Below, piece after piece: positions 1 to 11,360 of a stretch of 64,000 nucleotides of DNA. The position numbers and the translations under genes were made by a program. Each line of letters begins with the position of its first letter. The first letter of the stretch is position 1. The notes below the pieces were generated by a model. That model worked only from the letters and a program-made list of their open reading frames with translations, searched no databases and was not told the origin of the DNA. This stretch comes from Phalacrocorax aristotelis (lineage: Eukaryota > Chordata > Aves > Suliformes > Phalacrocoracidae). Location: contig NC_134279.1 in NCBI RefSeq assembly GCF_949628215.1, positions 53,804,266 through 53,868,265 of the forward strand, read 5' to 3'.

Positions 1-616
1 GTTTGCTTATAGTGAAGTGTGTATGTCCGTCTCTCTGATGCTCTTTTGAGTATTTCAAGCTGAAATCCTCTATGCAGTAGAATGATTATGTTTCTCAAAG
101 AATTTGAACATGTTGCTAGGCACCTTAAAAAGTAAAAATAGTCCCTTGACAATGTTGTATACTTGATTTCAGTACAAAAAAAGAAGTATGTATGTAAGTG
201 CCGAGGCATACTCACAACATTTTATAATCATTATTTAGAGCAGAGGGTGAGAGGTTGTCTTGTCCTTGACAGTTCTCACATTTCTGCCATCTGAGTAAAT
301 GTGAAACAACAGGAAGCTCTGATACCCTGTTAAATATATAGCATAGCCAATCTTCATACTTTCGTTTTCTTCTGGCCAGTGAGGGTTCATTTGCCTTGCT
401 TCAGGCATCCAGTCTAAGAATTTATTTAAGCAGGCTGGGATACAGTCCATAGAAGAAAATAAATGTGCTGAAGTGGCCTGAGCCTGTATTTTTTTACATG
501 TTATTTTATTTTTCCTTGTGATGTCATGCTTAGAGTAAAATTGTTTTCAAATGTGTGCTTTAATTATTACCATTCAGTATTAACAGAAAATAATCTGTGT
601 ACACATTTCAGCTTGG

Positions 617-643
617 AAAAAACAAAACAAAACAAAACAAAAC
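617..643. repeat. (AAAAC)n simple repeat
   Basis: A short tandem run of AAAAC units, about five copies. It is an ordinary microsatellite with no flanking sign of a retroposed tail that I could identify. Confidence 0.9.
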
Positions 644-2495
644 CAGATAACAATGAAAATTCCACCTAAGGTGCCTTACAATCTGAAAGTGCATTTGTGT
701 TTCCTTTTTGCACTTGTTGTACTGCCTCACCATCTTCAGAGTGATGACTGCAAGTTTTCACACCAAATACCAGAGATACGTGCATCTTTCCAAATTCGCA
801 GTAAGGCTTTGGTAGTGTTCCTGGCTGTCAAAGACAATGGTCCGATAGTGACAAAATGACAGTAAAACCAACTGCGCACAGTAATTCAATGTCATAATTC
901 TCCCACTGTGTATTTAATAAAGTACCTTCATTTTTGTTGTTTGAATATGTAGGTGTTTGAGCAATAACGTATGATTGAATGCATAGAACAGTATCATAGG
1001 AATAACTGTCTTGTGTTATACTATAGTCTAGGTTTTATATGTTGAAAGTTCTTATGTCACTCAATATTTACTTTAGGAACTGACCCTGCTGTCAGTGAAA
1101 TCAAAGACTACTTTGTCACCAATTTCAGAAAACCGTGCTCTAAAAGAGTAGGCGTTTCTCAATGTGAGACACTTTCTTCTCCCAAACCTTTTAGGTAACC
1201 TATATGAAGATGCAGAAGACTGGAATGGCAAACAGTTGAATGCAAATGTGGAGATGGCTTAAGGGTACAGACAAGTGCACCAGCACTCACCAGCACTCCT
1301 GCATATTGGGCTGATCTTGAGCGGTGAGTAATACAGCCAACAGCATTTCCAAAATCTGGTCTTTGTCCAACAATCTGTACTCAGTGGTCCATTATTTTCA
1401 TCCTCCTCACTCAACATAAGAACAAGGAATGTTAATAATTGTTCTCTAAGAAACAGATCAGGGAAAGCTCTGACAAACAATACTTTCTGCTATTGTAAGA
1501 AATGGAGAAACTCAAATAAATAAATAAAATCAACTAAAGCAGTGTAAAGGCAGTAGTAGCTTCCCATTCGTTTTTAGCAGAGAACTATTTTGAATCGGGG
1601 TGCAGCACTGACCTAAGGGTTTGCTCTGCATTGTCATTGAAGCAAAATAGTTTGGTTCCTTGAGGCTTAACATTGGGCTAATAAAACCTTAAAAGAATAA
1701 AAAAAGAAAGCAGATGTAAAGTCTTTTACTTAATTGCTTTTACTTTTGGGTTGCCCACAGCATTGCTGATGACACGCTGCCATAGCTCTATAAAAGCATT
1801 AGCTTCTTTTCCATCAGGTATCTAAAAGCAATACAAACATCAGTCTCTTCAGATTTGCATTTGAATATAAACCTTCAGAGAGAACCCATTTCATTTAGAC
1901 AACAAATTAGCTTGCCATTTTATAACCTGCATATCTGGAAAATTATTTTGCCTTATCATTGCTGAAATGCATGAATGAATTATGAGCCATTCAAATAAAG
2001 AGTTGCATTTATTTCAGTGCATAGCACTTTGAGTCTACTCCTTTTGTTCAAAATCTATTCCTTTTATTCAGAATACTGATAATAAATTTAAGATGAGATC
2101 ACTGACTATAGATACATGGTGGGTGCTTTCCAAATACCACAATAGCAGAAAGACAATAGGGCCCTAAAAAAGGCAGAGTTTTTAGATTATTAACTACCAG
2201 AAAGTACTGAAAAATGCAAATGAGGGAAAATAGCTAATTCCTCTGGCATGGATAATTAAAACAGAATTATACAAATACTTTTTGTGCTAGATGGAAAACC
2301 TAATTAAGCTCTAAATGTGAAGCCATCACCCATCCGTCTTATCTGTACTATGAATCTTTTATTAAAACCAGTGTAAAGTACAGTATAAACTTATCCTGGG
2401 TATATTTTCCCCCATAAGTACCTCTCAAAGTTGTCATTTATTTGCTAAATGGCACATAATGCTGAGATTTCCTGAGTGTTCTGATAAGGTGCCAA

Positions 2496-2544
2496 GTGTG
2501 TGTATATGTATATATATGTATGTATGTGTGTGTATATATATATG
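2496..2544. repeat. TG/TA microsatellite
   Basis: An alternating purine-pyrimidine tract that mixes GTGTGT, TATATA and GTATGT units over about 49 bp. It is an interrupted dinucleotide/tetranucleotide microsatellite. The short frame running across it is an artefact of the repeat. Confidence 0.9.
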
Positions 2545-5500
2545 TCACATATCCTTTAATCAGGTTTTAATAAATTCTGTTAACAAATTGAATGTTCTCC
2601 AAAAAACATACCATGAAGAGTCAGAGGATCACCTGACTGAAGGGGCTTGGCTTTCATCCTGGCCCATACTTACTCTCAGTCCTGCTCCAGCCCTACTCTG
2701 ACTTTGGCTTTAAGACTTAGCAGCTCTCTAACAGTCCCCAGGAAGTCTTTCCATAAGGACCTGTTTGACCCTCGCTGTGATTCACTCTTGAATTCCTGTC
2801 CCGCTTATCTTCTAGCTGGATACAAACCCCGCAAGCTGTACCTACAAACCAGAAAAGCCTTCCCAGTGCTTTCCCGGGAGGGTGGGAAATGGCTAACAGC
2901 ATGAAGTGGCCCAGGCAAATATCACCATCCTGCTTCACTTTCTAAAACAATTAAAGCAATATTTTCATGCTGTTTTCTTCTCCAGCTAGTTAGCGTGTGA
3001 GAGCAAACTCCCATTTACGTATACATCCTGCTTTGCATGTGCAAATGTGTGCCTGTACAGACACTTCCACGTTTGTTTGAGGGTGCAGTTGTGTTTGCAC
3101 AGATTTGAGCCAGGCACACAGTTTGAAATGTTGTTCCCTTAATGTTTTCTGCTGAGAATAAGCACAGCTCATCTTAGACAAAAAATCTACTTTTTGGAGT
3201 GCTCTAAGTGGCTGAAATAGGCTGATACAGCAAGTATTGCCTTAGTCACTGCACATCGCTTTCATGATGCTATAGAACAGTTCAAAGACATTTATTGATT
3301 AGCATTAATGTAATTAAAGTGGAAACTTCTGTTCTTCAAAGATGAAAAAGTATTTGCTAATGCACTCACTGCTCCAGGGCTGTGAGCATGCAGTTGTTCC
3401 AGCAAAGAAACCAGCAAATTGCACAAAGTAAAGAGCCAAAGGGTGTTAGGACCACACAAGTGTACCTTGTTAGGACTGGAATGGGTTACCTTTGTGCCAT
3501 TCCCATTCTCATTTACAATCATTGCCCCTAGAATGGATTCATGTTGTGCCATTTTCTCCTCTGGCTACAATAAGAATGAAGTTTTCAAATCCCCATCCCC
3601 TCTTTGATTTGATGGTCATTCCTGCTCCCCCTTTAATACAGTCTGGCAGCTTGAACAGTAAAATCGCCGATGAATAAAAATACTCCTTTTTGCAGGAAAA
3701 ACTTTTGTTCTCCACTTTCTCTTTCCAACTTTCACCTTTTGCCTTCACCTTACCTTCCCAAGAGAGCCCGGGGGGAACCACCACCCAGCTCCCCTGAACT
3801 GACCCCGAACTTCAATCCTCTCTTCTGCTGCAGTGGTTCCCACTCTCCATTAGGTGGCATTAGTTCTAATTCCCTCTTGGAGGAAATTGCTCCAAGGACT
3901 GTGCTCCGCACAGAAGTCCCTTCTGGAGTTGACTGGACCATGTCTTCTTCCACTCCTTGTCTCAGGTCTGGATGTCCCCCATCCCCAGAGCTGTTAATTC
4001 CGTAGGCTTGCCAGCGTCCCCTGCCAAAAACATGTCTTTTGCAAGTGTATACCTTTTTTATGTGTAAATCATCTTTTAAAACACACAATATCCTACGAGT
4101 TTCTATAGCTCCTTTCAGTGAGTAGAAAGAACTGTGCATGCACTAACATGCTTAATAGAAAGCATGTGTATATAACGAACAAATGAACTATAAACCAGTG
4201 TCAAGTATTATTCTGCTTGCTTCCAAAGCATAAAGATGTTAGAAGGTGAAAGGGAAGCGAATGCTTCCTTATCTCATTCTTAAATGATCCCCAAACCAGA
4301 AAAGGGGAATAACACAAATCCAGCAAAACAAGTCCTTTCTGCATTGATAGTTCTGTGAAAGACATGTTATATAGTAGAAAGACTGGGATATAATACACCC
4401 TGCTTTCCTACGGAAAAAAAAAAAAAGTCTTTCTGCAAAATATGTCCTAGGAGATAAGCTGTAGCCTGAATAAGATGAAATGGGAAGGCCAAGGTGAAGA
4501 TACAGAGGGGGGCATGCTGGCCAAGGACTGCGGCTTGCTGCAGAGCCGGGGGAAGCCAAAGCTGCTGGTTCTAAATTAAGGTAAAACAGAAAAAGCATTC
4601 AAACACTTGTATCTCCTGTTTATTTTTTACACAGAAATTACTGTTTAATTTTCAATGTCAGATTTCTTCAAATGCCCTTGAGCTTGTCTCGTGGGGGAAA
4701 ACACTGACATACAGAAAAAACAGTAGATCTCTTCCACTTCCCTTTAGAGTTATGGGAAGAACTAAACACAAGGCTAACAAGGGAAAAAAACAGTTATCAA
4801 AACAACGATCTGCGCTGTCCATTGCTCTAAGCATACACTGTGTTCACTCTCTCCTCTTCCTGCGGTTTTATGCAAGTCTCTTCGTCTCAGGTAGAACCCC
4901 CTAGCTCTTAGGGGCAAAGGACCCCCAAAGCCTGTCAGCTTTATGGCTTCAGGCATGGTATGCTCCTGCTGATATTCCTGTACCTCAAGCATGGTAGAAG
5001 TCTTCCTCCAGGAAAACCGCTTTCAAAGGCTACATTTGCACTGAAGGTTTTTTAAACCATCTCAATTTTGACCTAGCAACTATGGGAGTGCATTTTCTGC
5101 CAGCAGCTGATACTGTAAACTTCATTTTCTAAAGAGGTTAAATTTATGAGATGGATCTACTTGTCCCTCCCTCTGTCTGCCTCTCAAGCTTGTCCCACGC
5201 GTTCAGCTCCACTGTAATTCTGGGATCTATTAACCCATGTCAATTAGAAAGGAGTAGAAGTCTTTAAGATGTACTGATGGTCTCTCCTCCCATGTAGGTT
5301 CAGGGCTGTACGCAGGATGACCTGATCACATCCTCTTGTTTTGTGTACTTCTCAAGAAATGGGATGAAGGCAAGGGCAGAAGTTTCCATAGGAAAGAAAC
5401 AAGTGCAAAGGATGGGACAGCTCAGAGAACAAGAGGCAGGGAATGACAGGAGGCAAAGGCCATCTTTTCTGGCAACAACACTGGCTTCTTTCATAAGACT

Positions 5501-7079
5501 CCAGCATAAACAAGGCTGATACGCATCTTCCTGGCAGCCTGCACTTATCAAGATTCACTTTCATTAACTTTCACAGAATTTCCCTCAACATAAAAAGTAG
5601 CCATCCCCTTTGCTTTTCTGATGGGCACAATGGCCAGTGCCTTCAGGACGGTGAGCTGATGCTCCAATCCCAGCAGCATCAGTGCAGGGATGGAGGTCAG
5701 CACCATGCAGGCACGTGTCCTCCTACCCCAGGGACATGTGCATCTGCTGCCCCTATTACATATACTGATAATACATGCAACACAGGTGCTCTCCAAGTAC
5801 CAAGGTGTCAGTCTCGGCCTTGTTCCCAAATATTTCCAAAAGCATCGGGTCCTAAATCAAAGTGTTTGAAGGACTCAGTGCCTGTTTTGTAAAAGGTCTT
5901 CAACTAACTGTTTTATTTTTTTTTCTCATGCTCACCTATAAACTCAGCTATCCTGCAAGGTCTAAGTTGTTTCCCTAAAACAAATTTCTAGCTTAAACTC
6001 ATTCTGAAAGTTAGTTCTGAAGATAAAAAGATCTGCTCCTTTTATCACAAAGTGGGAGATTGCTTTCAGGGGAACTGAAGCAAAAAGCAGTGTATAGTGT
6101 ATCCCTCCTTCATCGTACCTAAACTGAGGTTGTCTAGTTGCTTTTCTGTAGCAACACTGGGAATATAAAGCCATGACCACTCTGACAAGTGTTCCAGAAG
6201 AATGGGATAATGGTGATAGATTAGTTAAGATCTAAGTCTACTGGAGAAAAATTAGAATATCAAATTTTTGTTCAAATGCATTGCATATGTCTTATGCCAA
6301 GTATACTTGGCTCATTACTATTTGCATCTTCTGCATGTATGGTTGACCACATTCTGACCTAAACTTCATGCTATTTTGAGAGGATTGAGAGCACTCATAG
6401 CATGAAAACAGCTTGAATTTTCTCTGTCATTGTATCCTTCTACAGAAGGATCTGTGGTCATGTCCCTGCATTTGTGGGCATGGTTGAAAACTCTGTGATC
6501 ACAGCAGCAGCACATTTCTATGTACAGTGGCACATAGTTCTGAACTAAAACTCATTTGCTATTACAAAAGTTGAATTATTTCGAGTGAGGTGACAGTATC
6601 ATGCAAGATATTTTGCAGACACTTTGGATTTTGGGTACCAACTATAGACACGCGTATATTATGGCCCGTTGGCTTGGAAAGGCAAAACTGAAAAGCAAAC
6701 GGATTGTCCGGGTCAATCTTAACCTTAGGTCTCCAGTATTCTCTCTTCTTTGGTTGGCCTTCAGTCTGTCCAAGGGTTTAGTGCCCTTTGGCAGGCTTAC
6801 AGTTGACCCCTGTTGAGTGACAATTAAAAAATAAAAAGAGAGACAGAAGTCTTAGAGAAGACAAGTTTGCTGGTGTATTAAACCACGGTTTTACCAGAGC
6901 CTGTAAGCCTCTCCTACAGCCTGGAAGGCAGCCTCCCTTGCTCCTCTTTGCAAACACCCCGAGGCCGAAGGAGAGGGGGGTGGGGGGATGCTCCCGGGGA
7001 GCTCCGCGGCCGGCAGCTCCGAGAGGGGCCAGGGACTGGGGCTTGTGCCCACCCCGCTCCTCCTCCTCCCACCGCTAAC

Positions 7080-7330
7080 TGCCGCCAAGCACATGCATAA
7101 ATAAATAACGGGACTGACACATAAAAAACCAAACAAACATAGCCAACACCCAGCCCAGAACGGCCGTTGTTGGTATTTTTTCACCGCCCCTTCGCATAAT
7201 TAATACGTCCGCGTTTCCTCCCACTCTCCCAATGGGCTACCAGCTGCAGAGGTCCTGAATAGCGAGCTTAATTGGGCTTTGTCATGCAGAATACCTCCAT
7301 TTTCTATAGCAGGTTACAAAGGGGCCCTTG
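7080..7330. promoter_or_regulatory. Candidate conserved noncoding element 1
   Basis: A non-repetitive AT-rich island inside CpG-rich flanks. Homeodomain-type sites include TAATTAAT (7197-7204) and CTTAATTGGG near 7268. The texture of unique sequence with dense TAAT cores and no repeats resembles developmental enhancers near ParaHox genes. Conservation cannot be judged from one sequence, so the call rests on composition and context only. Confidence 0.35.
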
Positions 7331-7405
7331 GCAGACGTGGCGGGCTCCCCTGGCCGCCGGCCCTGCCCGCTTGCGCCCGGCACCTTTCCTCAGGCCGCGC
7401 AGGTA

Positions 7406-7512
7406 CCGCCGCTCCCCCGGTGCCCGGTGCGGGGTCACCCCCATCCCGCCGCTCCCGGTGCCCGGTGCGGGGTCACCCCCATCCCGCCGCTCCCGGTGCC
7501 CGGTGCGGGGTC
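7406..7512. repeat. 38-40 bp minisatellite, about 2.8 copies
   Basis: Units begin CCGCCGCTCCC at 7406, 7446 and 7484. The first unit is 40 bp because of two extra C, and the second is 38 bp. The third is cut off after GCGGGGTCA, where the sequence changes to AGCTCTTG. The copies are otherwise virtually identical, which points to recent duplication or homogenisation. The repeat is responsible for the overlapping proline/arginine-rich open frames here, which are not genes. Confidence 0.93.
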
Positions 7513-7639
7513 AAGCTCTTGCCCCGCTGCTCCCTGGGCTGGCCCCGCCGCCCCCGGGGCGCTGCGATCGGGCCGGGCCCCTTTCCCTTGCGAACACGGC
7601 AAGAGTCTCTCAGCCGGGGCTTGTTTCCGACACGATCTA

Positions 7640-8260
7640 ATGTTTTATTAAAACTCGGACTTTATGAACAACGGTTCCCGTTTCGGAGCAAATCGGGGTG
7701 ATTAGGGTTAATTGGCAAACCCCGGACTCAAAAGAGATTTGCTATTATAGGCTAATCATACATTCTCTATATGATATAAATAGAGTGTGGGGTGTGGATA
7801 TTCACCGTGAATTACAGCTAATTATTATTTGGATACCAAGCCACTACTTCTGCCCGGTGATTGGCACTTTTGCCTTCAGAGTATATTTTTTTCCCCCTCT
7901 TGTTTCTTGTTTTGACAGTTTAAATCCAGGTCTATGTGACATAGAAAGCTAATAAAATTCTCATTTCATTGTTAATCTGATTTCATCGCAGTATAGGTTT
8001 TTACCCTCACACCTGCGTAGCAGGGTGTAATTCCATTAATAATAATTTTTAAAAATCAACATATTCATTGCATGTCTTTTCCCTGATGATATATTGTGAG
8101 CAGTGTGAGTTGAAAAAGAGCCATTTATTCTCACCGTGAATGAGTCTGCCTGGAACTGAAGACTTCACCTGCCTCCTCAGTCAATTAGGAATGTATCGAA
8201 AATTCTACCAGAAAACGAGTTAAATTAACCGTTAGCTAATTTCCTTGTGTCCCTCCTACA
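7640..8260. promoter_or_regulatory. Candidate conserved noncoding element 2
   Basis: An AT-rich, non-repetitive block between two CpG-rich blocks. It contains GGTTAATTGGC near 7728, TAATTA at 7819-7824, CCATTAAT at about 8033-8040 and GTTAGCTAAT near 8231. An imperfect hairpin (ACACCTGC / GCAGGGTGT, 8009-8028) includes a CACCTG E-box. The density of homeodomain cores suggests an enhancer for the neighbouring developmental gene. No conservation data are available to me. Confidence 0.38.
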
Positions 8261-8379
8261 TAATCCCCCCTTTTCAGCTTGCCCCAGAAATTACCACATG
8301 TTGCAAGGTTCAAATAGTGCCTAATGAAACAGTGACTAAATGGTTCGCTCAAACCCACAGAGAAGCCCTTTCGCTGTGC

Positions 8380-9000
8380 CTTCAAAGCCTGGGGGGCTAC
8401 AGCCGTCGGGGGTCCCCAACTTAAATACATATATATATATTTATATATAAAAATCATCCGTTTTGGCAGAAAAACCCCAGCCGGCAGGGCTGCGCCGTCC
8501 CTCCCCGCCCCACAGACCCGGGGCTGCGGCACCCCGGCTGCTCCCCGGGCAGAGGAGGGTGTCCTCCCACCCGGGGCAAGGCGCCCGCGGGACGGGGAGG
8601 CCCGGGAAGCTGCGGGGACAAGGACGCGGGAGAGGCTGCGCGCACAGGCGGGACGGCCGCCACGCGTAGGAGCCTGGCCCCGCGCGGGCGAGGACACGCG
8701 TGGGTTGCTCCGGAGGATTACATACAACTTTATTTCCAAGACCCCCGTGACGGTGCTTTCTCCGAGGACGTAGAAAGCGATTTAGAAAAGACCGCCCTGT
8801 ATTGTCGGGGTCCGCCGGGAGGCCGCGGTTCTCCCCGGTGTTTCCAGGTCTCCCCGCCGCTTTCTTTACATTCGCACGGTACCGAAGCGTTTTCTCCCTT
8901 TTCCAGGGCGGTTCCGCGTAAATTGTAAAGCTTGATTTTACCGAGGTTCCTTAGTTAGGGCTGAAAGAAAACTCTTCTTTGCAAAACCCGCCCGAGGAGG
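8380..9000. promoter_or_regulatory. CpG-rich block B
   Basis: GC-rich DNA with many CpG, from just upstream of a short TA-rich tract (8426-8452) to about 9000. No TATA box, start codon or exon could be paired with it. Frames on both strands are alanine/proline/arginine-rich, as expected from composition alone. Confidence 0.45.
8426..8452. repeat. (TA)n tract
   Basis: A short TA-rich run with one TTTA interruption, embedded at the edge of CpG-rich DNA. Confidence 0.85.
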
Positions 9001-9419
9001 AGTTTTGCCTCGAAGTGCCAAGCTCTCGTCCCCGTCTAAAGCGGCTTCACTGAAGTGTCATCGACTAAAACTCGGTGAATTCCGCAAAGAAAGCAGAGTC
9101 ACTTATTTGAAACGGTGAGGCTAATACAAAGTCATCAAAGCACTATGGTTCTTGTCTTTAAGTGACAACCCTCTTTATTGAGCTGTTTGAAATACGCCTC
9201 CTGCTTTTCAATGTCTCTCTATCCATCTTTGTCTGCTCTTCAGAAAAGTAGACAATATAAAGCAAAGCCTGGCGAGCTCCCCACGCTCTGGCTTGGGCAG
9301 TGCCAACGTTAGCCTTGAAATTGTCAGTCCTTCATTAATCTGAAACTAGTTATTTTTCCAGAGCACACAGCACACGCTTCCGATCTCTCTGGGTTCCCTT
9401 CCAAGAGCTTAAATCCCGC

Positions 9420-11360
9420 TGGCTGGGGTCGGGGAGGGGCGGGGGGGGAAGAGGGGGGGCGCGGAGGGGCCGTGGGTTTCGCATCGCCCGGAGCGGGGCC
9501 GGCTGGGAGTGGGGGCGGGGGGGCGGGTGTGTGGAGAGGGGCGCGGAGCAGATCCTGCGTGAAATCGGTGCTTTCACGGCGAGGGCTTAGCGCGCTGCAG
9601 CGCGGACACACGCTCCGAGGTTTCCCGAGTGGCACATTGGTTTCGGGCTGTTTGTTATTCCGCTGTCATGCGGGACTCCCCGGCAGCTGCCCGGCGCACG
9701 GCTCTCCGCCCCGCGGGGGCCCGGAGGGGCGAGGGCGCCTTCCCAGGGCCGGGGTCCCGCCGGGCACCCCGGGCCCGGGCCGCAAACTGGGGGATTTCTC
9801 CCCCTCCGGGACCGAAACCCGGTTCAGCCGACGGAGGTGTGCGGAGGCTGCGGGGCGCGCTTCCCGCGCTCCTACCCCAAACCTTCACAAGTGCCCCGGC
9901 ATCCTTTTCGAGCAGCCACGAAGACTTACAAAATATAAACCACCCACCCAAAACCCACCATAATAGTACTCCTGAGGGGTTTGGCCGGGTTTCTTTCCCG
10001 AAGGACTGCGTGCTTCGGGCCCCGCATGCAGGAGGGCAGCGCTCCCGCCCTGCCTGCACCGCCGGGCTGGTGGCAGGATGCTCGCCCGCTTTCCGCGCCG
10101 GTGGCAACCGGACTCGCCCCTTCCCGGCCGTCTTGTCCCTGTGGGCACGGTCGAAAGTCCCGAGTGGGCCTGATCCTTCCGGCCGTGGCCTCGTCCTGCG
10201 GCTGAACCGTGCAAAGAGGCGAAGCGAGCCCCGGGACGCGCTTCCGCCGCCGGGGCCGCCCGTGCCCGCGGGGGCAGCGCCAGCACCAGGGTGCCGCCCC
10301 CGGGACAATGTCCCGTGGGGTCGGGTCAGCCGGAGGGGCGGGAGTAGGAAATTAGGGGAAGCTAGAGGTGAATGCAAGGGGAATGAGGTGGATCGTCCCC
10401 TCTCTTTCCCAGCTCCAAAACTGCTGAGAAAGGAGTTTCCTGCAGTCCCCGGGCGCGGGTGTCAGGGTCCCTGCGCCGGGACCCCTCCCCTCCGTGAGCT
10501 CCCAGGCTCTGGCTGGCGCGGCCGGGCCCGCTCCGTCCACCCCAGCGCGGATCGGCAGCCGGCCGGGAAGCGCTGAGCCCTTCGGTCTGGGATCCCCGCT
10601 CCCCGAGGCACGGGCTCCTGCCGCCGTGCCCCGGCCACACCGCGGGTGGGAGCCGGGAGCGACCACCAAGGGCTGCACTCCCTCAGGTCCGGGACGGAGG
10701 TGCGAGACGCCGGTGATGGACGTTGCGGCAAGAGCTCTGACAGCGGGGAAAGGTTTCGGCAGTGCTCGGTGGGGGGGGGGTCCAGGACAGGGCTGGGGAG
10801 GGCAGCCGGGAGGGAGCGGTGCCTTCAGCACTGCCAAGTGCCGGCAGCCCCAGCCCTCGGCCGGCGCTGCCCGTGGGCGAACAGGTCCGCCCAAAGCACG
10901 GTAGCAGGTTCAATCAGGGGATCCGCAGCCGGAGGGGTGTGTGGTGTGGATCTGATCCCTGCTGTGCAGACGGTGGTTAGGGAGAAACTTCAAGACGGAC
11001 GTTTCCCTCCTCCGAGTTTTTTAATTGGAAAGAGTTAAATCGAATTAAAGGAAGCAAATAAACGTCTAAGAGGGGGGAGCTTCGCCGGAGGAATGCTGTG
11101 TTTGCTCATTCAAGCCCCGAAAGGTTACAGAAGGTCGGCAGCGGGGTCACTCACACAAACTAACTGGCATCCCTCGCGCAAACGCGCGGGTTTAATTGCG
11201 CGCCCTTCCCCTGCGGCTGCCTGCCCGGGGGGGCGGCCGGGGCCTCGCCTTCGGGGCTGTCCCGTACCTGAGATCCACCCGGCAGACACACCGCCGCCCG
11301 AAACGGCCGCCCTGGGGAACCGGCACCTCCTCTGCCGTCCAGTTACACCTAGATGAGTGG
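9420..11360. promoter_or_regulatory. Large CpG-rich block C, unassigned
   Basis: About 1.9 kb of strongly GC- and CpG-rich DNA, the largest such block outside the GSX2 body. It has long G runs at its left edge (9430-9530) and a G9 run near 10771-10779. The long frames inside it, for example 315 codons at 9629-10576, begin at GTG and have low-complexity Pro/Arg/Gly-rich content, so I do not call them genes. It could be the promoter and noncoding first exon of PDGFRA, a lncRNA promoter, or a Polycomb-type CpG island belonging to GSX2. The sequence does not decide between these. Confidence 0.5.

Larger units (their letters stand above)
1..6900. other. Left flank, no gene recognised
   Basis: This is AT-rich vertebrate DNA in which I recognise no coding exon, RNA gene or transposon. 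The open frames are short, not flanked by credible splice sites, and resemble no family I know. By synteny (CHIC2-GSX2-PDGFRA) this stretch should lie between GSX2 and PDGFRA, or inside the first PDGFRA intron if that promoter is the CpG-rich block at 9.4-11.4 kb. Only low-complexity tracts are notable, and they are listed separately. Confidence 0.55.
6930..7570. promoter_or_regulatory. CpG-rich block A
   Basis: GC-rich sequence with frequent CpG, interrupted by an AT-rich core at about 7080-7320 that contains TAATTAAT (7197-7204). The 3' part holds the 38-40 bp tandem repeat. Clusters of CpG islands around a developmental homeobox gene are typical of Polycomb-regulated loci. No first exon or start codon can be assigned to this block. 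The extent is estimated by eye. Confidence 0.5.

Noticed and set aside
6601-6816. A 71-codon plus-strand frame starting with ATG
   Set aside because: No recognisable family, no promoter or splice context, and a length expected by chance.
1-6900. Possible PDGFRA exons on the minus strand at the left edge
   Set aside because: Synteny predicts PDGFRA nearby, but no frame resembles its signal peptide, Ig or kinase exons, so none is called.
7272-7701. Three overlapping frames of 107-140 codons
   Set aside because: They are produced by the GC-rich minisatellite, whose unit is free of stops in all three forward frames. No homology or start context supports them.
9629-10576. A 315-codon open frame on the plus strand in CpG-rich DNA
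   Set aside because: It begins at GTG rather than ATG and overlaps equally long frames on the other strand. Its composition is Pro/Arg/Gly/Ala-rich with no domain, as expected when stop codons are rare in GC-rich DNA.
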